Shown: one piece after another, positions 10,590 to 22,139 of the stretch
How the letters are laid out: the number at the start of each line of letters is the position of its first letter
Position numbering within the stretch: the first letter of the stretch is position 1
NCBI GenBank assembly: GCA_039583875.1
Contig: CM077165.1
Span: 80,154,757 to 80,218,756, forward strand
Direction of reading: 5' to 3'
DNA length: 64,000 bases
Origin: Platanthera guangdongensis
Lineage: Eukaryota > Streptophyta > Magnoliopsida > Asparagales > Orchidaceae
Made by a program: the position numbers and the translations under genes
The notes under the pieces: model-generated
Told to the model about the DNA's origin: nothing
The model's database searches: none
The model's input: the letters and a program-made list of their open reading frames with translations, nothing else

Positions 10590-10632
10590 AGTTTGCGGAC
10601 AAACTATGCAGCGGAAGCAGTGGTGTGCCCAT
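10590..10632 (+). other. Leader hairpin and loop-complement motif of A
   Basis: AGTTTG-CGGA-CAAACT (10590-10605) is a perfect 6-bp hairpin with a tetraloop, followed by GCGGAAGCAGTGGTG and TGCCCAT (10626-10632). D and E keep the hairpin and the GGAAGCA segment. It lies about 80 nt after the primer site, inside predicted intron 2, so only unspliced RNA would carry it. A 17-base C run precedes it (10566-10582). Confidence 0.65.
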
Positions 10633-10700
10633 GTGTAAAGTCACATAAATGGTCCACAAAGTACAATTTGTTAGGCCAATTCTGCTTTAACCTTACCTTT

Positions 10701-11828
10701 ATGCAACCTCCACAGGTCGCAGCGCCACAAAATGTTGCTCCTCCCCCTCCAGCTGCCACTCCATTCCTACATACGGAGATGGGGCAGACCCTGACGGCGA
10801 TTTTGGATGCCTTTAAAGCCCAGCAAGTCCCGGCTCCACAGCCAAATCCGGGGTCGAGCTGGCTGAGCGCATTCAAGAGCCTGTCCCCACCGACGTACCG
10901 CGGGACAGAGGATGCGGTGAAGACAGAAGAATGGCTGGAGGCCATACACGAGATCTTAGCGGGCATCAGCTGCCCAGTCGGCCAGGCAGTACCTCTAGCC
11001 ACCTCTGTGCTAGAGGCCCACGCGAAGAGATGGTGGAAGTCAGTCCGGGAGTCTACTTATGCGGACTTTGAGCTGTCAGAGATATCTTGGGAAGAGTTTG
11101 GCGATGTGTTTCTGGAGCACTTCGTCTCTGCTACGGACAAAGATGCTTTGGAGGAGAGGTTTTTGAACCTCAAGCAGGGGACCAGATCAGTGATAGAGTA
11201 CCAGAGAGAGTTCTCCCACTTGGCCAGGTTCGCGGGGATTCAGGACACCGACGATAGGAGGTATGCGAAGAGGTTCTACCGGGGCCTCAGGGATGATCTG
11301 AGGCAGGCTCTGTTATTCATTTCTCATGGCACATCCAGGCAGATCATCGAGATGGCGAAGAAGCTGGAGGCTGACCAGCTGATGGTGCGAGCCGGAGGGA
11401 AGAGACCATTTGACGGATCGACATCAGGTGAGAGCAGTAGGGGCTCTCAGAGAGGCAGGACCATTGGATACAGGAGGGGTGGGGGACGTCGTCGTCCCAA
11501 CTTCAGGCAGGAGCAGGGGCCTCCTCCAGCATTGGCTCCCCCACCTCTACAGATACATGATCCGAGGAGACAGGATGACCGAGGCCACCGACAAGTGGTT
11601 TGTTACGGATGCCGCCAGCCTGGGCACATCAGATCGGAGTGCCCGCACCGATTCCATCCCCCTCCTCCTCCTCCACCTCCAGTGGCCCCTGTACAGCAGG
11701 GCCGAGGACGAGGCCGAGGACGAGGCCGAGGTCGGGGATATCATGGCAGGAGGCGCGAGCAGGAGCAGATATACGCCTTGGACCTCACAGAGCCGAGGAA
11801 TCCCGAGGAGGTTATTACAGGTACTTGA
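10701..11828 (+). CDS. gag: A gag (capsid and nucleocapsid)
   Basis: Structural Gag polyprotein that forms the virus-like particle and binds RNA. The frame includes the Retrotrans_gag capsid region (about 10850-11370; AKRWWKS and YAKRFYRGLRDDLRQALLF are typical), a CCHC zinc knuckle CYGCRQPGHIRSEC (from about 11600) and an Arg-Gly repeat (about 11697-11750). The ATG at 10701 is the best unspliced start; the frame is open back to 10557 through a poly-Pro stretch made by a C run, which I do not believe is coding. I infer that exon 3 starts at 10716 after CCTCCACAG. The stop at 11826-11828 lies just inside the predicted gag-pol intron. Confidence 0.85.
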   Translation: MQPPQVAAPQNVAPPPPAATPFLHTEMGQTLTAILDAFKAQQVPAPQPNPGSSWLSAFKSLSPPTYRGTEDAVKTEEWLEAIHEILAGISCPVGQAVPLATSVLEAHAKRWWKSVRESTYADFELSEISWEEFGDVFLEHFVSATDKDALEERFLNLKQGTRSVIEYQREFSHLARFAGIQDTDDRRYAKRFYRGLRDDLRQALLFISHGTSRQIIEMAKKLEADQLMVRAGGKRPFDGSTSGESSRGSQRGRTIGYRRGGGRRRPNFRQEQGPPPALAPPPLQIHDPRRQDDRGHRQVVCYGCRQPGHIRSECPHRFHPPPPPPPPVAPVQQGRGRGRGRGRGRGYHGRRREQEQIYALDLTEPRNPEEVITGT

Positions 11829-11921
11829 AGTTAATTATGAATTTTCTTGGATTTCCAATGATATATATTTAGTACTTGGAACTATAGGATAACAATTAAC
11901 TTTCACATAAACAAACCTCAG
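11821..11921 (+). other. Predicted gag-pol intron of A (101 nt)
   Basis: ACAG/GTACTT to CCTCAG/GCATAG. Removal joins the gag end (...EEVITG) in phase 1 to the protease frame (IVMISGKP...LFDTGAS), the usual chromovirus linker spacing. Without splicing, gag stops two codons into the intron. B has the same arrangement at 33868-33958. Confidence 0.6.
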
Positions 11922-14900
11922 GCATAGTCATGATCAGCGGCAAGCCCGCTCATACTCTTTTCGACACGGGTGCTTCACACTCGTTCGTATCCGAGGCCTT
12001 CATCGACGGACTCGAAGGCGTGGAGAGGTTCCCTGGACTAGAGATGAGGGTACGTCTACCCGATGGATCGGAGCTGCAGACCACTGTACATTGTGATATG
12101 GAGGCCGAGATTGGCGGCAAGGCATTTGAGCGCCGGCGACCATTCTGAAGCTGCAGGACTTTGATTTGATCTTGGGCATGGCCTGGTTGCATCGGAACCA
12201 TGCCCAGATAGATTGCCCGTCCAGGAGGATCACGCTAAGACATGGCGACTCTCATGTTATCGTTGAAGGTATCCAGCCTATCTGCCACCTACTATTATCT
12301 TCTATACAGGCTGTGAAGGCCCATGAGCAGGGTGAAGAAGTCTATATTGTCTGCTTTGAGATGGTGGGAACAGAGGCGACTATCTCAGATATTCCGGTGG
12401 TTCGGGATTTCGCCGACGTATTCCCGGAAAAATTGCCCGGGCTACCGCCTGCTAGAGATTTGGATTTCAGGATTCAGCTAGTACCGGGAGCGAAGCCGGT
12501 GTCCCGGGCACCCTACAGGATGGCTCCTAGGGAGTTAGCAGAGTTCAGGACTCAACTACAGGAGCTAGTCGAGTCAGGATTTGTGCGACCCAGTTCATCG
12601 CCTTGGGGAGCACCAGTTCTTTTCGTGAAGAAGAAGGACGGATCACTTCGATTATGTATAGATTACCGGAGCTGAACCGGTTGACGGTCCGCAACACCTA
12701 TCCTCTGCCTCGGATAGATGAGTTATTTGACCAGCTACAGGGAGCATTCTGGTTCTCCAAGTTAGATTTGCGATCCGGCTATTATCAGCTCCGTATCAGG
12801 GAAGAAGACATACCGAAGACGGCTTTCAGTTCGCGCTATGGATTATACGAATTCACGGTGATGCCTTTTGGGCTCACGAATGCTCCTGCTGCATTCATGA
12901 GTCTGATGAACCGTGTTTTCGAGCCTTTCTTAGATCGCTTCGTGATAGTATTCATCGACGACATCCTTATTTATTCTCGGACTCAGGAGGAGCATACAGA
13001 GCACTTGGCACAGGTCTTGCAGAGGCTGAGGGAGACCCAGATGTACGCAAAATTTTCAAAGTGAGAGTTCTGGTTGCAGGAGGTGGCATTCCTGGGGCAC
13101 ATGATCAGTGGGGCTGGGTTAGCAGTGGACCCGGCCAAGATAGAGACAGTGAGGGATTGGCCACGACCGAAGACCGCATCTGACATCCGTAGTTTCTTGG
13201 GACTAGCAGGCTATTACCGCAAGTTCGTGGAGGGGTTCTCGAGGATAGCACTCCCCCTCACGTCCTTGACAAAGAAGGACACAGATTTTGTTTGGTCAGA
13301 GCGTGTGAGACGGCTTTTCAGGAGCTGAAGGACCGACTCATCTCATCCCCCATTCTTGCGCTTCCATCCGGGAGCGAAGGATTCCAGATCTACACGGACG
13401 CCTCTTACCAGGGGATGGGTGCGGTCCTGATGCAGCATGGACACGTTATTGCTTATGCTTCGAGACAGTTGAAGAAGCATGAGCATAACTATCCAGTACA
13501 TGATCTAGAGCTCGGGGCTGTGGTTTTTGCCCTGAAAATATGGAGGCATTACTTATATGGGATTCATTGTGACATCTTCTCAGATCACAAGAATCTCAAG
13601 TATATCGATACTCAGAAGGACCTAAACCTGAGACAGAGGAGATGGCTGGAGTTTCTCTGTGATTATGATTACAAGATCCACTATCATCCGGGAAAAGCGA
13701 ACACGGTTGCGGATGCTTTGAGTAGGAGGGCCGGCACTTCTGGACCGGAGCCCCGATTGATGTCCATAGAGCTGCTTCAGATGATGGAGGACATGCACAT
13801 TACCGTGGTGTCCGAGACCGAGCCAGTGGTATATAGAGAGTATTTGAGCTCAGTGATCAGCTGCGATGATATACAGGAGCGCATCCGAGCACATCAGAGG
13901 CTGGATGCTGCGTTACAGCCGATTTTCAGTGCCCTAGAGAGGGGCAAGGTCGAGGACTACACGTTACAGGATGATCTTCTTCGGTTCCGGGGGCGCATCT
14001 ACATACCAGCAGGAGGCAGTATCCGGGAGGACATACTCCGAGAGGCACATTGCTCGAGATATTCAGTGCACCCCGGCATCACCAAGATGTGGGCAGATTT
14101 GCGGAGATCTATGTATTGGCCCGGGATGAAGAGGGAGATCACGGATTTTGTGACCCATTGCGAGACCTGCCAGCGTGTGAAGGCGGAATGCAAGAGCCCG
14201 GGAGGTTTACTACAGCCACTGCCAGTTCCAGAGTGGAAGTTCGAGGACATTGCTATGGACTTTGTACACGGATTGCCTCGCTCCCACTCTGGGCATGATT
14301 CTATATGGGTTATAGTGGACAGATTGACCAAGGTAGCGCGGTTTATTCCAGTTCGGAAGGATGCCCCAGTTGCAGTCCTGGTGAGACTATTTGTGGAGCA
14401 GTACATCAGATATCATGGTATCCCCAGGACTATTGTTTCGGACCGTGATGGTCGGTTCACTTCGAGCGAGTGGAGGGCCGTGCATGCTTATTTGGGATCT
14501 CGGCTTACCTTTAGTACCGCCTTCCACCCGCAGACCGACGGACAGACCGAGCGGACCATCCGGACCATGGAGGACCTGCTCAGATTATGCATATTGGATA
14601 CGGGGAAGCCTTGGGAGAGGCTGCTGCCATTGATCGAGTTCTCGTATAATAACAGCCACCAGGCTAGCATCAGGATGGCTCCATACGAGTCTCTTTATGG
14701 GAGGAGATGCCGGACACCGCTATCATGGGTACAGGATGTGGATACCAGGGCTCTGGGATCTGATTATATAGAGGACACTGAGGCTCAGATTCGATTGATC
14801 AGGGATCGGCTACTGGAGGCCCAGAGCAGGCAGGCAAAGTATTATGATGCTCGGCACCGGAAGGTGGAGTTCCAGGTTGGAGATAGGGTATTCTTGAAGA

Positions 14901-15320
14901 TACGTCCAGTACACGGTGTTTCTCGGGTGCGGAGGCACAAGAAGCTCAGTCCACGATACATGGGGCCATACCTGATCCTGGAGCGGATCGGCCCCCTTGG
15001 CTTACCGACTGCAGCTGCCACCGGAGTTGGGTGCATTACATGACGTCTTCCACGTCTCTTCCTTGCGAAGGGCTCTCCTTCGGCCGGAGCAGCACATTAC
15101 TACTATAGCCGGACCAGTAGAGCCTGACAGATCAGTGAGATTGGAGCCGATCCGGATTGACGATACAGCCATCCGAGTGTTGCGGAAGAAAAAGGTCCCT
15201 CTTGTGAAAGTGCTGTGGTCCAACCATGGACGGGAGGAGCACACTTGGGAGCCGAGGGATCTGATGCTGGAGCAACACCCTGAGCTATTCGCATCAGGTA
15301 CATTTAAGTTTTGTCTTTAA
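11922..15320 (+). pseudogene. pol: A pol: protease, RT, RNase H, integrase, chromodomain
   Basis: Domains in order: aspartic protease with intact LFDTGAS (about 11958), reverse transcriptase with VFIDDIL (about 12949), RNase H with YTDAS (about 13392), integrase HHCC finger (about 14048-14172), catalytic Asp (14258), Asp (about 14441) and Glu (about 14549), and a chromodomain ending ...HPELF (about 15160-15290). Breaks: frameshifts near 12129, 12669 and 13299 (each a lost G in a G run), a TGA at 13062-13064 replacing the Cys of FSKC-FW, and an extra C near 14992. The LTR pair is young, so the frameshifts may be recent or sequencing errors. It would copy and integrate the element. Confidence 0.9.
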
Positions 15321-15370
15321 ATTTCTTGATAATTCTTGCAAATTGAACACCGTAGACCCGAACTTAAATT

Positions 15371-15382
15371 TCGGGGACGAAA
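15371..15382 (+). other. Conserved motif before the A 3' LTR
   Basis: TCGGGGACGAAA, 24-35 bases before the LTR start. The same TTCGRGGACGAAAT stretch precedes the 3' LTR of B (about 37407). No strong purine tract abuts the LTR, so plus-strand priming may use this stretch. Confidence 0.5.
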
Positions 15383-15405
15383 TTATTTTCTTGTTTATTG
15401 GAATT

Positions 15406-18400
15406 TGTAACATCCCATGTTACTTCTGGACCCCTCAACTTAGATTGGGTTAGGCATGGGATGAGACCTAAGGAGATCAACTAGTTTTGACCCTAGGTAG
15501 TGGGTGGTAGCCATGTGGAGCCCACCATAGGGCCAAGTCAAACTAGGTCAAACTAGCCTGATTAGGGACCCTAGCCACACCATGACCCCACCACATTGCC
15601 CTAACCCTAAAAACAATCTAAGTGGACCCTAGGGTATGTCACTGGGTCAACATTTTGACCCAGTTGACCAAGGTCAACCTTGGGCTTAATTTGGTCAAAC
15701 CCACACCCATAGGCCTAATTAACCTAAGTGGGGCACCCCTTGACCCAAACTTAGTTGGGTGGTGCCACTAGACCCACTTCCACCAAGTGGGGTCAGTCCA
15801 CCCTCCATGGTTGACCAGTCAACCTTAAAAGTCAATTTGGTCAACAATTTGACCTAAAGAGAGAAAATGAAGGCCAAGCCATTTCCCCTTGGACCAAGCC
15901 CACTAAAATTGGCCCAAAGTCAGCCCAAGTGAACAAGACCAGTCCTACCCCTCTAAATCAGGAGAGAGAGTACATGCAAGGGGGTAAAATTGGAATTTTT
16001 GGGGAGAAGAGGAGAGAGAAAAGGGAATGAAGCAAATTTTGGCCACATGGCCACCCCACCAGCTGACTTAGGCTGCCCAAAACCAGGTGGCCGGCCTCCC
16101 CTCTTCATTTCCATCAGAATACCAGAGCTGAGAGCCACATGGCAGCTGGGTGAAACCTCCAAAGCTCAAAACCGAGCTAACATTGGAGTTAACTCCACTT
16201 ATAGCCCACCTCAGTCCAAACAGAGCTCACCATCAGCTTCAGAAGGCCGAGAGGAGTGGAATTCGACTGCTTACTCATGGAGAACGGTGGAGAATTGAAC
16301 TTTCGGGGTGGAGCTCGCCGGCGCACCACCACCACGGCAAACCGCCGCCTGACCCGCAGCCAAGCCCCAATTCAGGTGCGTTTCACCTCACCTCTTCCCG
16401 TACTAACTTTCTAGATCGAACTAGGGAGATATCGGGCTCAATCGAGCCCGATGCCATGAGAGGAAATGGAGAAATTCGAGCTTTTCTTTTCTTGCTCGGG
16501 TTCGCCGGAGGAGCCAACTCCGGCGGCCCCACCGCCGGGAAACGCTAGCCCCCACCTTAACGAAGGTGGTGGCGATATCTGCCGGCGGTGGTGGTGGCTC
16601 AGCTGGCCGGAAAAAGGCCAGCCAACATCGTCCAGGTAGAATCAATCGTGGCCGTTAACTCATCGGGGACGATGACCAGATCCCGTCGATTTTACTTTAA
16701 GATTCGTGCGCCGATATTAATTTAAATTAATGTAATGTATTGAATAGTAACATTCCTGTCACATATATTCAGTCCTTTTGCATGTAAAATATAGGCCTCT
16801 TAGAGGCATTTCTAGAACTTAGGCCCTTAATGAAAAATGTAGCCTAGAGTCTTACCTTTAAAATGCCACCCTAAACATACATTTTGGTGTAGTGTACAGT
16901 CCTGTAGGACATTTCTCCTAGGACTGGTCCTAGAGTAGGCAGAAATTAAATTGGGTGCCCTGGTCACAATATTAGTCACCATGGCCCCAAATTTGGGCAC
17001 ATGCATGATTAGGGCATACTTACCTCCTGCCAAAATTTAGGAATTTTTGGAAAACATTTTCCTATAGTTTTGGTTAAAATATCAAAATTTAAATAAATGG
17101 CATATAGGGAGTTCTACTCCTCCCCATGGCCCCAAATTTAGGTGGTGGATCAGTGGGGTCATCCTTGGTGTATGATAAAATTTCAGCACCTTGGGTTCAC
17201 TGCATGTTGGAGAATCCACTTGCATGTGCTAGCCTATGTTAAGCCTTGGGGTGCAAATAGCAAAAATGCAAATTGGTGAATTTAGCCCAATGGTTGCATG
17301 CAAGAGTCATGAAATTATTTACAGTGGTTCATTAGGGTAAATTTCACTCTTCAAATTAATGATGGAATTTTTGGAGTCAAAATTCCATTTATTGGAATTT
17401 ATTTTAAAAATAGCTATTTTGGAGATAAAAATTGGAAAATAGGATTTATTCAAGTACAAATCCAAACAACTTTGCCAAGGCATAAATAACAACACATTTG
17501 ACTTAGGAAAAATATGATTCCTCTGTTTTGAAGAATTTTGGAATAGATACCCTAAATTCCCCATTTTACCCTTATTTTGTAAACTCTTGAAATGATGGAT
17601 TTATACCTCTGAAAAATTTGGAAATTTTTCTACTGTCATAAAATGTTATTATTAGTCTTGCACAAATTTCTCAGAATTTAATGGATGCATTATTTGTGTT
17701 AAAATTAGTATAATGGCATTTTGGTAAATATCTTATAATGGAATCCTATATGCCATCTTACATTAAATGTTGATGATTCTCTGCCAATAGTCTTAAATTA
17801 GTGTCCTAAAAACTCTGTAATTTTTCTGGAATTTTTGTGTAAATAATGCCTACACATCATTTGGAAAAATGGAATTTTGTGGAATTGACATTAAATTGAA
17901 AATGATAATAAATATTTAAGGAAAATTATGAGATTCTGTAGGCAGCAATATTTTGTCACTATACATCTCAGGAAAAATCCCTAGGTCAGTGGATACTTAA
18001 TCAAACTACTTCATGTGTAAAGTGACCTAGCATTTGAATTAAAAGAATTAATTAAATGACTATTTGCCAAGAAAAATTATGAGAATCCTTAGGGTAGTCC
18101 CCTTAGTCCATAATACCTTAGGATAAATATTTAGAGGCAAGATGCCTTAAGTTTTGGAAGATCACAATTCTAGGGTAGGCATAGGTCATGGTCTGCATAT
18201 AACACAAATAGGTCATGCCTTAGGGGAATTACCAGGGGATTGATTATCGGTAGAAATAAGAGAGAGTTCAAGATATGTAACCCTGGTGTGTAGAGTTTTA
18301 CTTAGTGAGGGATCAAAAGTGCAAGTCTTAACTAGCAACTGGAGTGGGGATCGGCGGAAGACCGTCGGTTTCCCGGTAATACCTTAAGTCACTAGGGTTG

Positions 18401-20087
18401 TACTAAAGCAATAAGGAGAGCTGGGGTGATACATGGGTAGCCATCAACTAAAATAAATATCCTTGCGAAAGGAAACGTTGGGCGTAATCCCAACATAGTT
18501 CCTAGTGCCCTTTGAGAGCCCTTCACAGGGAATACCGGGGGCAGTCCTGAGATTAACCTTAAATCTCTAGGCGTAATAAACTGTAGACAAGAGTAGCATA
18601 ATAGGTTAGGACATTGTCGTACCTTCTCGCCCGTGTGGGGTTGGAGAGTTTCATGATATATGCTCACCCGTTAGGGGTTTGAGGGAGTTGGTATAAAGGC
18701 ACTATTGTGCGTTCTCACCCGGGTTTGGGTTTGAGGGATTCAGGATGGGTTTTTGTCCTGCGAGCGGGAGGCTCGGTATGAATTACTTGCATGTGCATAA
18801 ATATCGTGGCGGGGCATGCGGTACTGGCCGTTCGTCACACCGATGGCAGTACGGTGCACCAGGCGGTTGTGGGAGTTAGAGGGGCCAGTGAGTTGTTTTA
18901 CACTGCGGTCTGGAGGACGATCCCCGATAACACACATCCGACCCAACAAGACTGACGGGTTTGTCAGCAAAGTACGTACGCGAGACTCTAGAGTGCACCT
19001 TGGACGTGTACAGAGGCGTATGAGAGGGGTCTAAGGCCTGGTAGTGTGCATACCGGTCTAGAAGCGGAGACGCCCGCTCCGCTGCTGCCGTAGCCACAGC
19101 GGTGGTACCCGAGAGTGATGCTAGCTCTCAAAAAGTGGGAACTAAAGGTCTGTGATCACAGAGTCGTTGTGTGTGAGTTGCACTTGCCTGCGCATAACAA
19201 TTGCATCATATCATTCATTCATATTAGGTCATACGCTTCATAGATCCTTATCATATAAATTAGTATGGGCTCTTTTATATGATAAGTTAAATTTCCTGGA
19301 AACCCTAACTTATATATTTGTATGGGCATTTATATAAGTTAGGGTACGTTTGTGATGATAGCATAGTGGTAGCATAGCTTATTTACTTGTTCATTCTACT
19401 GCTTCTTTACTTTTCTTTACCGCACTGCTCTTACTTACTACTTGTACCGTACATAGAATTGCTAGAGTAGAATTACAGTACTTATTACAGCATTAGTTAG
19501 ATATTATCACCTGCTTCCACTTTGTTACCCCTTGTTGTCCTCCGCTTCGTCCTCCCGCTCGGTGCCTAGGAGCTGCGGGGCGAGGTGCGGAGGAAACGAC
19601 TTAGTCTTTTTGACTAATGGTCGGTGACCAACTATTTTTAGGAGCCCGTGGAGATGGAGCACCAGCACGTCGAGGAGGTAGGACATGAGGAGCAGATACC
19701 GCTTCAGCAGGCTACTACCACTACTGTGCGTCCTCAGGTGGGACGAGAGCGATGTTCTAGCATAGCTTCCGCATTATGATTTTGTGAGAGAGAGATTTGA
19801 TGTACTGGGCATAAGCCCTTTTTACTCTTTCTTCTGTACTATTCTGTGGACTATTGATGTACTATTCATTTCTTTTATATGATTGTACTGTGGCTTGTGG
19901 ACTGGTAGTTTTATATATATAGATTACTTCTTCTTCTCATCTTGGCCTACAGGTTTATGATCGTACTAGCCGGCAGAATCGGCGTGTTGCGGTGTCGACT
20001 AACCCGTGAGTTAGTGCCACCGTAAGACGGCGGTTCTGGGCATAAGATCCGGTAGCCCTCCTTGGTAAGGGGGAGGGGGGTCTTACA
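15406..20087 (+). repeat. 3' LTR of A (4682 bp)
   Basis: TGTAACATCCC to TCTTACA, collinear with the 5' LTR including the W-box cluster, both predicted exons and the twin stem-loops. Differences by eye are scattered substitutions and single-base run-length changes. Confidence 0.95.
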
Positions 20088-20092
20088 CGGTG
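20088..20092. other. Right target-site duplication of element A
   Basis: CGGTG, matching 5817-5821. Confidence 0.92.
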
Positions 20093-21280
20093 AGTGTGCG
20101 GTGTTCCTTGGGGTTGACTGGAATAGTCCCCCTTGTGTCGCAGATAGAGTCCGGAAGCGAAGTACGGACATAGGCATTGTGTGTGAAGCCTACCCGGACA
20201 TGTTGGTCTGGATCGATAATGTTCCATTTTGAATGGTTTGCTGGAGAAGACTCCGTGTTTTATGTTTTTGGGTTTCTACACGGTAGATTGCAGCAGGGAT
20301 CCTTGGGGATTAACTCCAAGGCGCACCCAAAAAACTGAGCGAAAACATAATTCTGCTAATTTGGCATCCGAGGAGCCAGCCTTGTACATACCTGGGTTAT
20401 GTGATGTTTGGAATTATGGCGGGATCCGAGAGAAGTTTGGCTCGTGCGTACGTCTTAAGGCGACTACGTGGTGTGAGCAATGGGCAAGTGGAATTAGACC
20501 CAGGCTATATGGTTTGGTGCGAGAGACCCATAGAGGGACTGGACGTTGTCATAGTCGGGAGCCTTAGACGTTGCTCAGAAAGGCTATAATGCTCACGTTG
20601 TTGCCATCCCTGGGGATGGTGGTGAAGCCACATAATTGACCTAGATTCACCGATAATGTGCCCTGAGTGCACGCGGTGTTTGGGTCGCGAGAGCCTACAC
20701 CTGTGGCGTAGTTTATTTTCACTTTTATTGTTTAGCTGGGCAAATGAAATGCAGGGAAGGAGCACCGCCGTCCCGAGTAAGTGGCGGGGTCGTTATAATT
20801 TGTTCGGCTTTGGCTGACCATTACTTTGTTTGCCACCGTGTGGTGGAATGTTGCTTGCAGGTGCAGCGAAGCCGAGTACCAAATAGCGGGCTGAATCCCA
20901 TGTTGCTGAGCTGGCCCTCGAAGGCCAAAGCGAATAGTTGTATTTTATTTCTGTCATGTGTGGCCGGCCTGCGAGCCGATGTATGTAAGACTCTATTTTG
21001 TTAAGTGAAACTCTTGTAAGGCCATAAGGTCAAGTACTTTCAGTGTATTTGTTATTTCATTCCTGTGGTAGTTGTGGACATTCATGATAGTTGATATTTC
21101 AATTATGGGTTCTTTATAACTGTTTAAAAGCTTCCGCTAGAATGCTCTTTTTAGGGCAAGTAGTAATAGTTGTATGGGTTTGGTATTCTTATGTAACCCT
21201 TCCGACTGTTCTGTGGTATATGGCATCAGGTACCAGCTGGACCATTTGTTATATGCCATACGACGGATGGGGGTGTTACA
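20093..21280 (+). repeat. G 3' LTR, second part
   Basis: Resumes after A and aligns to 31079-32526 of the B LTR (for example GTGTGAAGCC followed by GGACATGTTGGTCTGGAT), ending GGGGGTGTTACA at 21280. It lacks the four-copy tandem repeat found in B. Several ORFs of 60-110 codons occur but have no support. No gene seen. Confidence 0.85.
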
Positions 21281-21747
21281 ATATTTTCGTGGGCGGTGTG
21301 CTTGCCTAGCAGAACCTTCCCGACAACATCAGCCAAAAATTTATACTCAGAGGATAAATTTTTCATAAGTAGTTTATTAGGGTTTTCTCCAGAATGACCC
21401 ATTTTTATCAGCATGTTCTCATATTCAGTATTAACCATTTCCATATCTTCATCGCCATTCAACAAATCGAAAATCTCAGATAGTACGGTAGGGGTTAAAG
21501 AAATCTGATTACTGGATATAGTCTCGGTCATGTTATCTGCATCTGGAGTGGTGGAAGTGAATACCCATTCTCTAATCTCTGTCGCTGCGATCTTGATTCT
21601 GTTGGTCATGAAATTCTTCAGATTCTGTTCCTCAAAGAGTTTCAGTATGTCCAAAAAGATCTTGTCTGAATGTTGGAAGGATTCAAAGTCGATGTCGAAT
21701 CCCATATCGAACTTCATCGCTGCCAGAGAGCTTGCTGGAATTGTCAT
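21281..21747 (-). pseudogene. Envelope-like ORF of Copia-2, N-terminal part
   Basis: ATG at 21747-21745 followed by about 155 open codons until the G insertion at 21280. The protein begins MTIPASSLAAMKFDMGF and is acidic and helical. It lies after RNase H in the same order as the SIRE env-like ORF. Because G cuts it, only the N-terminal part remains here; the rest would lie left of the window. The frame is open further upstream to 21918, but that part covers noncoding repeats. Confidence 0.65.
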
Positions 21748-21880
21748 TGTTCGACTACAAAGGAAAATAGAGAGATCAAGTGCAAAGGGAACAGAAAGTG
21801 CGGGATGGAGATCGAAGAAAACTAGATATAGGGTTTTCAGAAAATGAAGCGGCAGACTCCGTCTAACGAAAAATAAAAAA

Positions 21881-22126
21881 TTCTTCGATCTGCGTTCGAC
21901 GAAATATTTTATTAACAAAAGAGTTCGTCGATCTCAGTCAGAAGAAGCGAAAACAATTCATCATCTCAGGTTGAAGAAATAGTTTCTGAAGCAATATCGT
22001 CAATCTCCGTTCGACGAATAAAACTTAACACACAGAGAGTTCATCGATCTCAGGTCAATGTATTAACTCAAGAACTTTTCTCAGTTCGTCGATCTCCGTT
22101 CGATGAACTGTGGCAAATTCTTCGAC
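21881..22126 (-). repeat. TTCGTCGA/TCGACGAA inverted-repeat array in Copia-2
   Basis: About six or seven imperfect copies of GTTCGTCGATCTCCGTTCGA followed by CGAA, spaced 35-45 bp, between the end of RNase H (22140) and the env-like ATG (21747). Two more copies lie at 24902-24967. A promoter role for the downstream ORF is possible but not shown. Confidence 0.7.
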
Positions 22127-22139
22127 CATAGACAAAAAA

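Larger units (their letters stand above)
5822..20087 (+). mobile_element. Chromovirus A, complete Ty3/gypsy element
   Basis: A 14,266-bp element with LTRs of 4688 and 4682 bp that agree at roughly 99 percent by eye, a 5-bp duplication, a tRNA-iMet-type primer site, gag, and pol in the order protease, reverse transcriptase, RNase H, integrase, chromodomain. That order and the chromodomain define Ty3/gypsy chromoviruses; a Del/Tekay-like position is inference. The LTRs are unusually long because they appear to hold two gag exons and a 3.3-kb intron. Pol has several frameshifts and one in-frame TGA. It is inserted in the G LTR. Confidence 0.95.
3196..21280 (+). mobile_element. Chromovirus G, 3' half, interrupted by A
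   Basis: A Ty3/gypsy element related to B: its RNase H-integrase remnant (3196-4928) and 3' LTR (5036-5821 and 20093-21280) align by eye to those of B. The 5' part is missing because Copia-1 interrupts it and the rest lies left of the window. Element A (5822-20087) splits the LTR. G is itself inserted in minus-strand Copia-2, whose env-like ORF resumes at 21281; candidate duplication ATATT (21281-21285). Coding decay and LTR divergence from B show an older insertion. Confidence 0.85.

Noticed and set aside
10557..10700. N-terminal 48 residues of A gag starting with a poly-Pro run
   Set aside because: The frame depends on a 17-base C run, covers the conserved leader hairpin, and is not shared by D or E; it is more likely intron.
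13062..13064. Selenocysteine or programmed readthrough at the RT TGA of A
   Set aside because: Land plants lack selenoprotein synthesis, the base after TGA is G, and no known readthrough motif follows; kept only as a shared-mutation observation.
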